DNA of 64,000 bases from Atkinsonella hypoxylon. Taxonomy: Eukaryota; Ascomycota; Sordariomycetes; Hypocreales; Clavicipitaceae. Numbering within the stretch: position 1 is the first letter of the stretch; each line of letters opens with the position of its first letter. Below are positions 1 to 14,187 of the stretch, one piece after another. The DNA lies in the NCBI GenBank assembly GCA_000729835.1, contig JFHB01000003.1:372001-436000 (forward strand). The letters run 5' to 3'. Under the pieces are notes generated by a model that worked only from the letters and a program-made list of their open reading frames with translations, did not search any database and was not told where the DNA came from. The position numbers and the translations under genes are program-made.

Positions 1-3000
1 AAACAGAATCAACGAGCCCGTTGCACGGGACTGGGGCAAAGCTGGAGTGTGCACCGTATGCAGCAAAAAAAAAAAATTTGAAAGTCCGGCCAGAGCTGAG
101 TCAATGATGCAGGCCCCGTTATTTCATGGTTTCAGCAAAAAGAAGTCGCGGGCCACAGGCAATTGTTGTTTCGTCCAGCGTCGAGGCCAATATGCTGCGA
201 GCCCCTGACTGGTGGACAGGCCTGGCGTTCAAGTGGACAAATTGAACGGGGCGGCGTCGCGAGAAACGGGAGGCTGGAGACTGAAGACGAAGCGCGCGAC
301 GAGTGTATGAGGTCCCTAGGGGGCAGTAAGAGGTCAAGGGGGCTGACGTCGACAGCAAATAGCAGGCTAAGTCGCTTCGATGTTTTCTCAGTGCCTGGCC
401 TGGGATAAAGCAGTCAAGATGCAACGCGAATTCTTCGAGTTTTGATAAAGTCAAGCAACTGTCGCTCCGGCCGTTGTGGATAGATATGGCACTCGTGTCA
501 ATCTCACGCAAGTCTGGATCGGTAATTACTGGGGTGGGCGCTACGCGCAGGCGTGCAAGCGTGGTGTAATGGGCGTAACGCTGTTCGCCGCGGGCAGGTA
601 ACCTCAACGGGGGTCAATCGGAACCCACTCTCGTCTGTTCGCGGCTGATTCGTCCTGCCAAGTATTTTCGCGGGCTCTTTGGCTCTTCGGCTCTTTGGCT
701 CCTTGGCTCGAGCCTCGTCTCTTTGTACGCACGCTATGTCTTCACGCTATGTCTTGTCAAGCGTTGTCTGCACTCGATTGATCAATGATCAAGGTCGAGT
801 CAAGATTTGATCGGTATGAGGTATATGAAGGAGGTGTGCAGCAGGTTCGGCCAGCTGGCGGCTGACAGGCGGGCACTGGTACCTACCTACTAGGTACCTA
901 CCTGGTAGGCACCTGCACCTGCACTTGTTAGGTACAAACGGCGACTGAGAGCTTGCCCGTTTTGCGGCAGGAGCGTCGCGCACGAGAGCCCAATGCCTGG
1001 TCCAACTCGAAGGAAAAGGCAAAAGAGCGGAGGCCGAGTCTGTAGCTTCTAAAGAAAACACAGCACTTTTGAAAGAGTGAGAATCTCGTTCACGATCAGA
1101 AGATGATGCTGGCGTTTGACAACTGCGTAGTTATTATATTAGCTCCAAGGGAGGGAGATTGGATCCTCCAAGTGTATTAACCACCGAGGGCGCTCGGCAT
1201 AGACATGGCTGAAAAGGACTCCTGTGGGTTAATATGTGTGTACCTGGTTACCAGTCAGTGTCCTGGCCCGATACTATGCACCTAGGTACCTAGGTACCCA
1301 CAGCGAACAAGGGGGCAAGCGCGGCGGACCAAAAGAACGCCCAGGCTTGAATTCCAGGCAAGATTGCCAAATTGCTCATCCCAACCACAACAACGCGGTG
1401 GGACTAATTCAAGTCGCGCCTGCCCTCTGAGTTACATCCCTTAGACAGCCATCACGCCGCAAAGTGATCACCAGCCAGGATCTTCGCCAATTACAGGTGA
1501 GTTTGTAGCAGTCACTTATGTCTTCAATAGAAGCTCCAGCGTTCAGAAGTCATTGAATACCTACCTACCTAGGTACCTACAAGGAGACAATGGGTTGTAG
1601 GAATCGTCAGGAACACCATCCATCGCGTTCCAACTATAAAATGAAGTCGCATAGCATCCAAGTCATGGGTGAGCCACGCCAGATGCAGGCATGACGACGC
1701 AGGGCCGCCCATTCATTGCCTATCAGGTCTAGGTAGGTACCTATTCGTGCGCCAACCCGGTTCCTGGTGACAGCTTGTAAGAGTAAGCGCTCTTGGATAA
1801 CAGTGTAGACATAGTGATAGAACTCTACGTAATGGTCACGAACTGTTATACAATCTATAACAGGCTAGCAGCTTCATCAGTTGGTAGCAATTAAAAACTC
1901 TGTCAGTCAGCAGCCTTCATCAATCAGTACTTTCGTCAATCTACTCCGTAGAGCTGCTCTAACACCAATCGGAACCTTGGTCGTCACTGTCAGACCTCCT
2001 TACCTCCCTCGCTGCCCTTCCGAAAGACCCATATATTCCTTTTTTGGGCTTAGCTTGCATGGCATGATAAAAAAAAAAATCGCCAGGAGTCTTTTGTAAC
2101 AGACATGGAACGCTACAGCACCAGCAGCATAATAATAAGCTTACAGCTGCTCCTTCCCAAATCTTAATACCTCTCGTGCTCCTACGCAGAGCGTTGCATG
2201 TTGATTCCTATATGCGAGCACCCCGTACTGGATGTCCCGTGAGCCTCGCCGACTCCAGCCTGATCTCTGTCTTGTCCCCATGTTACCAGGATGTGCTAAT
2301 GAAGCTTTTGTTCCGTCACCCGACGACGACTGAATATAGCCTTTGCCAAAGACGTTGCCACGATGTTGCCACGATGTTGCCACGATGTTGCCACGACGTT
2401 GCCGACGCTTGATGTGCTGGGCTGTCATTCATGCAAGCGGGTTCCTCGTGTCCGTCGTCCATCGACAAGAATACACTTATCTTCAGCCGAGTTCAATTCT
2501 GGTCTCAGGGTCAAACTCTCCTCCGCCCTAAGGGGAAGCCCTTGTTTGAAGTGGCTGCTCTCCACATGCTATTGTGATCTACACCGTCATTCTTGAAGGA
2601 AGCCATCGAGATGAAATATGGCGCAAGGGATGCAATGCTTATGCCTTAGTCCAGTGCACCCTGCCAATGGTCTAGGAGCACTAAGAATTTATTGAACGGG
2701 CTGTCTTACTAGCTTGGCATTTTTCGCGAGACAGGCCGGAAGACTGTATTCCTTACACCAAAAGTGACTACGGATTATGCTCGTTCATCTTTGATCGGAG
2801 CCCGAGCTAACCGCTTTACCGCCAGACAAGTCCCAATGGGCTTCCATCTACACCATCTGGACATGATTTCTGCCGCGACTCTAGAAAATCTTGACTCTGG
2901 TTGAAACCACTACCTTCGTGCTGTGGATCCAAACGGCTTGCAGTACTCCTCTATATTGATAGCGGAGTTGACGCAAGTAATATTATATGACGCGCTCCTC

Positions 3001-6000
3001 CGCGTGATTCCGAGCTTCCTGATTGTGGTTACGAGGCTTCCAACTCAGTGGTTAGGGCCTTTAGCACTACATTCTTTCGCACTGCTTGTAGTGCAGGTCA
3101 TGATATAGGGATATGCTCTCTTTACGATTATATGACGGTTGGCCTGTGTGCAATAGAACGTGCGTCTCAGGTGTCGTACTTAGCCTAACCAACCAGCTCG
3201 TGGTCCTCAATTCCAGAAGATGCAAGCATGACTGAACAGACTGAAAATAGAGACCAAAAAATTAATCCACAAATTGCATTTAATGCGGACCTAACTAGGA
3301 CTACGCTCATCCCGGCCCTAGGAAGCATGCAACGTAGCTTTTTGCGATTAATCTGCCTCCGCTACTCAATTGAAAATGGTGGCAAATAGGTGTCAGCTGA
3401 CTCTCGGGGAACTAAGTAAAGATCATTCTGTGGTTACCTTCATCATCCCATATTGGTAAGTTGTGTCTGGGCATATTTAGGCAGTGCCTTGCTTCAGCCT
3501 GAGACTAGGCGTTGCCTTGACTGGGGCGACGTGACGCGCAAACGTCGTCCGAGGTCCTTGCTTGTTCACCTAAAAAGACTCGGACGTGCTTCGTGAGTGC
3601 CTGCGGCATGTCACATTTCATCCGATCTGAAAAGCTGCGGATGGCCTTGGTGACTTCTAGGTGTTTCCCGAATGATTCGTCTTCGTTCATCAATAAAAGC
3701 TTTACCTAGAGCGTTGAGTGAGAAGCTCGACCCACGAGATTCTTCTCTTACAAGGAGGAATAATTGGCGCCAACAGCATAGAACAGAGCTCCGAATCCTT
3801 ATTGATGGCACTCTTTGGATTTGCACCGTCTGGGCTACAAAGCATCCCAGTATGACGATCCGCCTTGACCACATGGACGTCCGTCCGTCCCCTTTATGTG
3901 TTTGTTGATCAGGAACGTTCATGTCCTTGTAAGTGATGATTTATTTTAATATGGTAGTCAGCAAGTGATTCGATTGATCGCTTGCGGCTGAAGTATTGGC
4001 GAAATTACGAGGCTTTGCTCGGCATTTTACTTTGACCTAGCTACAACGCGTTCATACAATATTGAGAGACGTCCGATCCGGTCATAGCAAGAGACTACTA
4101 AAACATTATGTGGTTGAAATCGATAACCCTGTTTCACCCTCCAGTTGCTCTTATCCTCAACCCTACTGTTGCTGGGAGAGGTGTGTGCAAATATGTCAGC
4201 AAATTATAGTACGGGTCCGGTGTACATGGTCGCATTATCGTACTTGCCTTGACGTGGTTGAAATACGTGTTTGACTAGCTAAGTATTTCGGTATAAGAAG
4301 GGTACACGAATCTTACCAGTAAATTCTGACGACCACCTGCAGGTTGAAGTGGTATAAGTCCATGAAAGATTGTTCAGGCATCTTCTCAAGTGCCGACCAG
4401 ACGCTAATCCTATGCAGACGTGTCCAGTACGGTTCATCAACCTTTGGGGTCGGCGAAGCATACTCTGGATCCTGCGCAGAAGCTTCTGGGTCGACTCTCT
4501 TTGGCTCTGGGACGTATTATCTTGGTACCTTGGTATGATGTTGCGAATGTGGATGATGGACATGGCTCCCGTAGTTCATGCAGCCTATCAATGGATATGT
4601 AGCTGATTTAGAAATCTTGTAAGTGGATGTATGCGTCTCCTTTGTGTTTACATCCTCATTTCGTATTCGGGAGAGAAACTCGACCGCTTTCGAGTTGAAT
4701 CAGTATCGTCTGTCTAGGAAAGAGTTGATTGGGCGTGATCGAGAGAGCGATGCATCAAGGTCAGGGTGTTCATAAGCTGCTCGTCCTCTTTCCTTTTTTC
4801 ATACTTTTTTTTAAAAAGGAAGAAGAAAGATATATGCAGAACAGATGAATTATGGTCGAATATGGAATAGTCGTTGAAACGACGATGGGATAGACAGAAT
4901 CGTCATGCTGGACATATCTTGCTGATGCCAAATATAGTTTACCACAACGACGCATGACCTAGCGCAGATGTCATCGCCACCAAATACTCTTGAACTCCTT
5001 CCTCGAGTCAACAGGTTGCGACATTCGTCATTCATGGTTTAAAAGGTCAGGCAATTCCCATGCTCACCCTCTTGACAGTATCTACCATGAAACATTGCAC
5101 TCAGTCTTAATATACGTCAACATTCACGCCAACATTCACGCCATAGTCAATTAACCGCCAGCAAGCTACCCGGGACTCACCCACAAACCAGTTGGCCTCA
5201 GCTATGATCAAAATACTCATTCAACCCCGACTACATCCCTCGCCTCGCCTCGCAAGATACAACGACCACAAATTCGAAACTCACCCGCTATACACACGAC
5301 GCAATCATGGCCCCGTCTCTCGGCATCCTACCCTCGTATTCACGCCGCTTTACAGGCAGCGGGCTCAGCTTGCATGCGCAAGGATCAAAGGTACCTGAAT
5401 AGTTGGGCGGTAGGAGAGATCACGAGTTGGTCGCCCAGGTCGGCGTTTCCACGTCTCGAGACCGGAGTTCTGATACTCGATCTACGTACGATCTTGTCTA
5501 GACACTTCCCACATAGCATAGCAGCTATAATGTGTTCAAGTCAACCACCTTACTATCCAGCATCAAGCATAAACATCCAACTCCCACTCGGTCTCCCATC
5601 AATGTCGGTCGGGATGCACCAACCATGACGCTAATAGGATCCAAAAACATGCTACAACGCCATGAGCACAGCCTCTCAGCTCACTCTCAGATCGTCGCAC
5701 AAAGCAACAATATCACCACGCACACGCGCACGGACCTTGGTGTCACGATATCCTTACTCCAGTGAGTCGGTGCTCCTCAAAAAGTTGGAAACGCAGGCGC
5801 CTACCGACCTCTCGGCAGACAAACCAGCCGCTTCACCAAAAAGGCACTTGCTCACCCGTAACGACGTACAACGCGAATCCCGTATATCGCCCAAAAAAGA
5901 AAAAAAAAAAAGAAAAGAAAAGTCACTCCTTTGGTGTCACCCGAGCGAAAGGAAACACCCAGTGAAACCCCGATCTTTCATGTAAGGAGCCGAACTGTTC

Positions 6001-6600
6001 GATGAGGTTTTTCTTTCGGCCTTCGTCCTCCTTGACGCATATTTGATTTGGTAACGGTTGCACTTGTAAAAGGCGTCTGGATGGGGGCTCGGATTATGTG
6101 CGTGAGGTGTGCACGAGAGGCACACGTGGGATGGGATCCAGTTGCAATACGAGGTTTTTGAGGGACACATTTTGGTGTTATGATGTTTTGCTGTGTGAGC
6201 GGCGAGAACAAACACCCGTCTTGGTATCCAGTCATGTCTCTCGACAGCCCTCAGCGGTACACTTTTCCGAGACCAATTGTCATATGTTCTTCTACCTCGC
6301 GAGATACAACCTCTTGTACCACCACGTGTTTTGTCTTGCAATCATAAAAGAGGTCAGGCCAACAATTCAGTACAGAATTCGGCAGAGACATACGAAGCAA
6401 GTGACGATTTTCTCTTCCATCTACCTCATGGGAAAAGAAATCAAGGTCAACTTTCGTGACTCGAAAGTCAAAAGAAAGCAACTAAATCCGTTGAGCTTTA
6501 CTCCTGACATGCGGACACGCCTAGGGACCATATGGAGGCCATGGCAACATTCACCGGGAGATGTACGAAGTCTTCCACGCAGAGAGAAAGGATAAACCGC
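1..6600. other. Gene-free stretch, part 1
   Basis: No reading frame here has the length, codon pattern, intron signals or recognisable domains of a gene. The longest open frames are under about 170 codons, several begin at non-ATG codons, and they overlap on both strands. The stretch holds an 11-bp tandem array near 2352-2404, several copies of the TACCTAGGTA-type motif (881-912, 1280-1298, 1561-1580, 1727-1743) and a poly-A run near 5900. Nothing resembling a transposase, reverse transcriptase or RNA gene was seen. Confidence 0.6.
2352..2404. repeat. 11-bp tandem repeat (GTTGCCACGAT)n
   Basis: Four to five near-perfect head-to-tail copies of an 11-bp unit, the last copy carrying a substitution. 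No gene is associated. Confidence 0.85.
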
Positions 6601-6942
6601 TTAGCGCATAAAAAACCCATCGAGCTGGTCTCGAGAGGAGAAGCTAGATGTGCCTAGCTCTGCACCGCATTGCCCGATGTGCTTGACCGCTTCTTGTGTG
6701 AGTGTGGGTGAGATAGACGCTGAGCCTCGGGTCTTCCTCCTTGGCTCGTTTCAATGTGCGACCCTGGCCCAGCTGTGTCTCAGGCCCAAAGGAACGAAAC
6801 GAAGAAGGAAGATGGGAGATTGGAACAGATGACTTTTTCATCTTCTGCACCCTATAGGTAGTATGTGCATGACGCAAGGGGCAGTAAGGAAAGATTGATA
6901 AGAAGTCAGGAGTGAGTGAGGGTTGGAGACGGGGAAAGCAGC

Positions 6943-6991
6943 CACAGCCACAGCCACAAGCCATAAGCCATAAGCCACAAGCCATAAGCCA
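6943..6991. repeat. Degenerate short tandem repeat (CAYAAGC/CACAGC)
   Basis: Back-to-back copies of variants of a 6-7 bp unit reading CACAGC, CACAAGC or CATAAGC. No associated gene. Confidence 0.7.
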
Positions 6992-7090
6992 CGGTAGGCC
7001 AGTATGCGGTAACTTAACCTAGATACGGTAGACCTGGGTTATTAGACAGGCAAAGTAGAAGAGTAGCCTACACATTCAATTTATCTCTGA

Positions 7091-7223
7091 GCAGCATCTA
7101 TATCTATATACAAGCAGAATCTGCATCTATATACAAGAAGCATCTGCATCTATGTGCAAGCAGCATCTACATACAAGTCGTATCTAGATCTATGTGCAAG
7201 TAGTCTATGTGCAAGTAGTATCT
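7091..7223. repeat. Degenerate minisatellite around GCATCTATATACAAG
   Basis: Five to six imperfect copies of a unit of about 20-27 bp built from GCATCTATRTRCAAG-like words. The copies differ by substitutions and small deletions, so the array looks old rather than recently expanded. Confidence 0.75.
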
Positions 7224-7998
7224 TACTTAATTATATCATAATTTTTGTGCCTCTCTGGCGTATATAAATTCATAGTGGGGTATTAGTAACACACTAACTA
7301 GTTTCGAATCGGAAGGTGGTGGTGCTGGGGGAACATTCGCCCAGATAGCAATTCTCAGGCGCCCGAATAGCAAGCAGTACTCAAGTAGGGAGGAAATATC
7401 CGCCTCTATGTACGTTCGCTAGGCTGGATTTGCCGTGGCCCTTGAAGGGGAGGAGGAGGAGGAGGAGGAGGAGGGGGGGACAAGGGGTTCGATAGATGTA
7501 TGTACATAGACGTAGATGGATTGTGTACTTGCGATCGCTGTGTGTGAGCGCGTATCTGTTTGATTTTCACGGCCAATCATAGTCACTCGGCTGGTTCGGT
7601 GTGGGTTGCCCAGGCATGTACCGGGAACTTAGCCCTAGGTTCTCACGGAGTACTCCTCCGTACACCACAGACTGTACATACACCAAAGTAATAAGATACC
7701 AGACATCTACTTGTAACAGGGTCGTTGTGTCATAATACCCGGTGTGGCTTGTTTGGGCATGGTACGTTGGGGGGGGGGAGCAGAGCAATCTTGCTTGCAT
7801 GGGGTGTCCCTTGACCCTGACATTGATTTTTATCCTTTTTTTTTTCTTCTTCTTCTTCTTATTTAGAGCCACCCAATCTGTCCGAAACACTAGTCAAGTA
7901 GCTGCGCATTCGTCGTTGCACTGCTCCTATACGTTTTGGCCATAATCAGTCCGGGCCACGCTGTGCGCAATTGCTGCCAAGACGCCACGTGAAGACGC

Positions 7999-8004
<6 letters not shown>

Positions 8005-8037
<33 letters not shown>
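8005..8037. repeat. Poly-T tract of 33 bases
   Basis: An uninterrupted run of 33 T, the longest homopolymer in the first 23 kb. It could be the trace of a poly-A tail from a retrotransposed transcript on the minus strand, but no coding sequence is recognisable beside it. Confidence 0.9.
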
Positions 8038-11000
8038 CCCAACGCTCCAAGGCGGGTGGTACGATTGAATGTAGGAAGCACGTACGGCAAAAGAGGCCAT
8101 GCCCAGCATCTACAGCCTTGAAAACCCGGCCAGTGATACCGCCTTGTAGAACCTCCCCCCCCACCCTCCCCCTCCCCCTCTTCCCCTGACCCGAGGCGAG
8201 ACAAGGGGTTAAACCAACAGGCCGACAAGCTCGACAACCATTCAACAACGCCAACGTTTCCTTGATCTCAAGTCCCGGGCATCACGTACTTCTCCCACCA
8301 CCTACCACAGTCACAGTCACAGTCACAGTCTGGATCGGAACTGGACATCAGCTTAACAACGGGGGGGACCTTCCGCCTCCAGGACCTCCGACCCGGGTGA
8401 ATCCCGCGACCACGAGGGCGGGACAGGCTGGGTGATGATGGCGTATTGAGTTGCGAAATGTCCGACGGCCACATGGTGCTTGCATAGCGCAGAGAATGCC
8501 CCCCATGAGTGGAAAGAAAAAAGGTGACAAGAAAAGCAGCGGCCCCCCGTCTCCGGTTCCCGCTCGCCACGCATCAATCTTGCATTCGCGTTCGCATCCC
8601 CATCCCCGACGGGCCAAAGCCTCGCGATAAGAAACGCGACGCGCTATGACAGTGAATGCAAAAAGCTTGAGTTTTTAGCCCCCAAGGCTGATTGTTGTCG
8701 ACGAACAATTTCGGAGCACGCTACGGATAGACTAGACGGGATGACTATGTAACCATGGTCCTGAGTATTCCGTAGACGTCCTCCAGTTCTTCGGGTGACA
8801 ACACGTGTGAGTCATGCCTCGCTGTCCTCTGCCTTTGTAATGATGCAGTTCACCCTTCGTAATATGATGACCATCTGTGTCTCTGGCATGTACATACGGA
8901 GTATGCATGTCTTTATTAATAATTGCCGACGATCCCATCCGAAAGAGACGGCTTGCATGGGGCGGAAAGGGAGGGGGGGGGGAAGGACGATGCGTCAAGC
9001 TGTCGATTTCGAGAGGGACCAGACAGACACCACAGCTTCGCGTGGTCAGACGGGAGCCTTGTGGTGTTTCGGTCGGACGGCCAAGCGCGCCATTGTAGTA
9101 GCTGTTTTTTTGAGTTTCATCGCGCGTTCCCTATATACCTACCTACCTAACGGAGTATATGTAGCATTTATCACATGTGAGGCATTAATTATATTAATCA
9201 AACCTCATTTTGTTGAGGCGACTCCTCCGTACTATATGGTACATGCAGTCAAGACTTCTGTGCGCGGGGGGTTGGCCATGACATGACTTAAACTTGACAA
9301 CTCAAGATGGATGGCGCACTCACCACCCTCACCCCTCCCACTCGAACCCCTTCAATTCAACTCATTGAACACTTGGCTCTCGCATCAGAGCCCATATGCG
9401 GTACATTCCGCTCTTTGCAGTGGCTTCGTAAGCAGTGGCTATGTATGATACGGAGTTGCTATACGCAGATCACTGGGACTTTTGTCCCCCCCCAAAAAAA
9501 AATCAAAAAAAAATAAAGCAAAGCACTGGGTAAATGGGAATAGATGACATGGAACAGAGTACACAGAAGTCTCTCTGTGCCATATTAGGGGATATCAGGT
9601 GGAAACAGGAAACAAGGATTGAAGAACCAAAAAAAAAATAAAAAAATACCACCCCTCAGCGCCACTCAGGAACTGAGTAACAAGTTAGTTAATCCCAAGC
9701 GCAAAGCTGCTTTACGCAAAGAAAGACGAGAGAGATGGCGATTTGTCCAACGGTGTCTCGGGGCTATCGGCCCAGAAGGACCATTAAGTTCACACCCCAG
9801 TACCAGCCCACAGCAGCCCACAGCAGCGCAGTGAGCAGCGCAGTGAGCAGAGATAGTTACATACGTCGACCATCTTCCCTTTCACAATACCACCGCATAC
9901 ATGCACGAGACAAGACGGATGCAGAGGTCCCTCAGCGCCGCCTTCAACACCATCATCAAGCACCTACCAAGAGAAAAAAATTTTTAAAAAAAAAACCAAA
10001 AGGAAAGAAAAAGGACAAACGCCCTTCGAGGAAAGGGGGTGCTAGTAAAATTTGCCTCGACGCGTCCAATGCAGGTGGGAAAAAAAAAAGAAAAAATAAA
10101 TAAACTCATTTCTTCCTTCTTTTCGTTTCCCTCCCCCCTTTCTACCCCCTTTCATTGGACGATCCTGCAAACTCGGCTGTGAGTAATAACGATTAGCCAC
10201 TTTTTTTTTTTTTTCTTTTTTTTTTCCCTTTACCTGCGTGGCGTTATCACGATCGCGTGATGAGCCGGTTTGATATTTTTTTTTTTTTTTTTTAACCACG
10301 TTCTTTTTTCATGGTTACAGGGGGTTTGACTCGTGGGGAGCTTTCGTGTTCGCCGGTCTATAATAAATACGCCTGGGCAAATTACCAGGGAGGGGGTCCC
10401 AGGATCCACTTTGTGATTGTTGTCGGGATCTACCGTTTCCCCCCCCCCCCCCTCCCTCCTCCCGGTTCCTTTCCAAGCGACAATGCTCCGGGCTTGTATG
10501 CGCCAGTATGACGCCTTTTTGGGTCGGGTCGGTTTCGTACTACTTTTTTTTTTTGTAACGGACGGCGCACTGCAAAGCAGTCTGGTGCAATTTCCAGAGG
10601 TTTTTTTTTTTTTTTTAGGGACCTTTGGCACTACTCGGCTGTGTTTTACGACTTCCCCAGCGTCATTGATTGGTTGGACTATAGTCGCAGCTGTGGGGGG
10701 GGGGGTGTCCACGAGGAAGTAAAAATATAATTGGCATTGTAAGGAAAGTGAAAGTGGAAAAGGAAACACCACCCACGCACATACCTTCCCATTTCGCAGA
10801 AAGAGGCAGTATTATGCTCCGTCATATTTGAACACCACGTCGCGTTATCCACAGTTGGCATTGCGATTATGCAGTTGAAATGGGATCCTTGCCCTCCGCG
10901 GACCAGCTTTAGACCTCGTCGATACATAGTAGTGTACATTTCATTTGTAAAGCAAACCTCCTCGTTGGTTATCCAGGATCACTTGCCTCTTTCGCGAAAT

Positions 11001-14000
11001 TTCAGTATGCCCGACGAGCGGGCCTCACGCCGGGTGGTAGAATACGCGACGCGTCCGGCCCACCAGTACATACATAACTAACATAGCGCAGGGCTCGTTG
11101 TGCAATCAGATTTGGTGAGGGGGGGTTGGCCTCGGGGCATGCATTATAATTACGGTTAAGTCTATGCCTATGCTATTAGAAAGCACGGACTTTTCTCCTA
11201 TAGGGAACATCAGAGGTTCAGATATTAGCTAGATGTACGGAATAGTGTGTCACAGCATTTGAAAGGTGACTACACTATATCAATATTGTGTCTAACTGTC
11301 CCTATGTCAGCGTCGAGTGCAAGTATATCCTCTGTTCTGGGCTCATTGCTGCGCGTCTACAGAGTATATAGGTAATTATTTTAGTAACGACTATAATACC
11401 AAGTACGCCACCCCTGTTTTTCACTCTCGTCCCATAGTTAGCAAGGTCGAGACGTGGTTGTGGATGGATCAACTGCGTTAAGCGTCCTCACAAAGCACAC
11501 CAACAATTGTCTGTCTACCAAGGGGAATGCGAGTTTGACGAAGCAGTGTTTTACCAGTAATAAGAAGCATGCGAGATGGCGCGTCTGCATCGTCATCGCT
11601 GCGGCTTCATATCATAACAAGCAACCATTTCAGACTGTTTTTGTGGCTTACTTGCGTGCTTGCTTATTGGAGACAATTGCAAGATTAGAGTCAGATGCAG
11701 AACAAGCGCCGCGCGAGTCAACAGCGATAGCATACATGTATTGTCGAGGCGTGCATAACGCGAGAAGAGTAACTACGGAAATGTTAGAAGTATTATTTTT
11801 ATGTATGGAGCAGGGTGCCACTGACTCGTACGCTTCGATTGGGTCCATGCCTCGAGTCCGAAGGGAGTCCAAAGGGAGTCCAAAGGGAGTCCAAGACTAG
11901 GCCGTCCTCTTCCGTCGATGACCAAGGCTGTTTGTTCAACGCGCAGTCTGGATATTCATGGTGTAATATGGCAGCACATGATCATTCGTTCGGCTTTACC
12001 GAGTTTGTAACCATGATGGGCGAATTCGTTTTTATTATTCAATCATAGTAATGCCCGGAGAGCTTGCAAGTGGGTACTCCCGAAACAGAGCAGACGTGGC
12101 CAGCACGGCTCTTCCGCATCGCGTCTCAACTGTCGACCGCGTATGACATCATGCTCGTACGTCGGCGCGGAAAATGTTTACCAAGGGTTGTCTCGGTGAT
12201 ACTGCCTTGGTTTCCGCCTTGGTTTCCGCGTGATGTGCTTTTGGTGAATGGCTGCTTGTCATGCCTATCCACCAGCAAGACCTGGTCTGGTTGGTGGGTT
12301 TGCTTTGATGGTGAGCCGTCGTGGGTGTTGGTCGTCATCGATGCCATCGATATGCTCGTATGTGATGACAGCCTTTACACGCGCGCGGTGGTGGCACGAG
12401 CCCGCGCCCCTGGCTGCCTACGGCTGCGTAGCATGCCTGGGGTGTACGGAGTACAGTTATGGAAATAAGCGTCGAGCCACCCCCACCACATCGCGAAAGC
12501 TTCATATCGAGTCACGCAATCGGTTTTTTTTTTTTCTTTTTTTGAGTTTCTCGGCTAATCCAGGATCTTTACATACATATATTTCAATATACCGCGCTAA
12601 GCGACTGTACTCCGTAGACATGCAATTGATACTTTTATACTCCGTACACTGTCCTAGCTATTTGCGATGATACAGTTTTGAGTCTGCGAGGCATAGATTC
12701 CCCTAGGGCTTCAAGCAGCTTCAAGCAGCTTCAGGCGTTAACTGTTGAATCCCTTCTTTATAAAGCTAGCTACCTAACTAAGGTCTTTGTTATAACCGTA
12801 ATTAGGGCTTCTAAAGCTATCGGGCCAACGTTACATACAAAACAGTTGCGGTTGGGAACTAAAAAAAAATAGCCTGTTTATTGCACTTGGAGGGCTGTAG
12901 TAGTGCCCTATATCGACATCACTTCAAGGCACTTTTATGCAAATTGTAGCGTTTAACAATGCTAGATATGGACCTGCAAAGAACTCTCTGTTTCAATGCA
13001 TCAGAGTGTACTCCTAGTTTAAGCTTTGTACACCTTCTTGTACGCTTGTGAGGACTTTGCTCAACTCGCAAGGTTCCTGAAGGTGTCATTGACGAGGACA
13101 TTCGCTATTGAAGTTGTAACGTTCACGTTTTTAAGTCGCGTCTGATGCGATGGCGAGGGTGGATTCGTGGGGTCAGAGTAGCTCTCCACTGACAAGGTGC
13201 TGGTGTTTGGCTTCATCCCTGTTTGCCGACCCAGGTGCGCCCCGCATCAGTTTACGCGCCGTGAGTTTGTTTATGTTCTGGAAGGGCTGGGGGGGGGGGG
13301 ATGCATGGTCAGTCCCAGATGCATCAGCAAGGCACCCTGGGACCGGGGCTTCTGCGTCAAGCCAGGAGGTCGGAATGTCTTCATTGCATGCATCGACGCT
13401 AGCTCGTCAGCCCTATACACGGGCCGACCCTGAGCCTATCTGCAGTGAGTTGCTTGACCTCACGCCTCACGCCATTGACATGTCAGTCAAGGAATCGCTG
13501 TGACATCACCATGAATTGCTATGGCTTCCTAGGCACCTGTGGTAACAGATGCCCGATGGGCTATGTTTCAGCAGCAATGACAAAATCTATCTCAAGTTTG
13601 CCAGGAAGCAGTAAAACGCCCCGAGCCGACAGGCCTGTGCTGTGGTCAGGAGTATGGTTAAATCAGCGCGAATCGGGAAACTGTGACGCGACGTAGTTGT
13701 GTGGCGGATATTCACACACTTCACACACTTCTTCGTATCCAACCCAGGTCCAAACTCACAATGCGACAAAGGTCTATTTAAATGCTGGCCACCAAAGGAG
13801 CTTTTGACAATGGTTTGTTTGCTTCGTAAAGGAAACGGGGTATCCGAGTCTCGCGATTTTGTCTTCGTCTAGAGTGATACGTGCAAGAGGCTGGCCGCCC
13901 ATGCGACTGTTTCTTCTACACCGACCTACCCTATTGTATACCAGAGGAATTTGGACGAAGAGAATGATGATTAGTTAGATAGATACTAGCACCGGCTCCT

Positions 14001-14133
14001 GCGAGGATACGCCGCCACAGCGTTCGAATGAGTTGCTAAGAGCAGGTTAGCTTCATTTCATCCGAGCTCAGGACCCATGAGTATGCCGGTGGCTCCGGCT
14101 TTTGGCCCCATGCAATCTTCACTAACTACAAGG

Positions 14134-14136
<3 letters not shown>

Positions 14137-14187
<51 letters not shown>
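14137..14187. repeat. (AGGAGC)n hexanucleotide microsatellite
   Basis: Eight or more uninterrupted AGGAGC units. On the minus strand one frame reads as a leucine run, which creates a spurious open frame. Confidence 0.9.

Larger units (their letters stand above)
6601..12900. other. Gene-free stretch, part 2, homopolymer-rich
   Basis: No supportable gene. The stretch contains a degenerate minisatellite at 7091-7223, a GGA-type run near 7448-7475, a 33-T tract at 8005-8037, and a dense set of homopolymers between about 9480 and 10710 (A, T, C and G runs of 9 or more). Copies of the TACGGAGTA half-palindrome occur at 8895-8903, 12445-12454, 12608-12616 and 12638-12646. Open frames here are short and conflict on both strands. 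Confidence 0.55.

Noticed and set aside
8005..8037. The 33-T tract as the tail of a retroelement
   Set aside because: No target-site duplication or reverse-transcriptase-like sequence could be seen beside it.
11454..11900. A 148-codon plus-strand frame
   Set aside because: It begins at GTG, has no domain features and ends inside a short tandem repeat.
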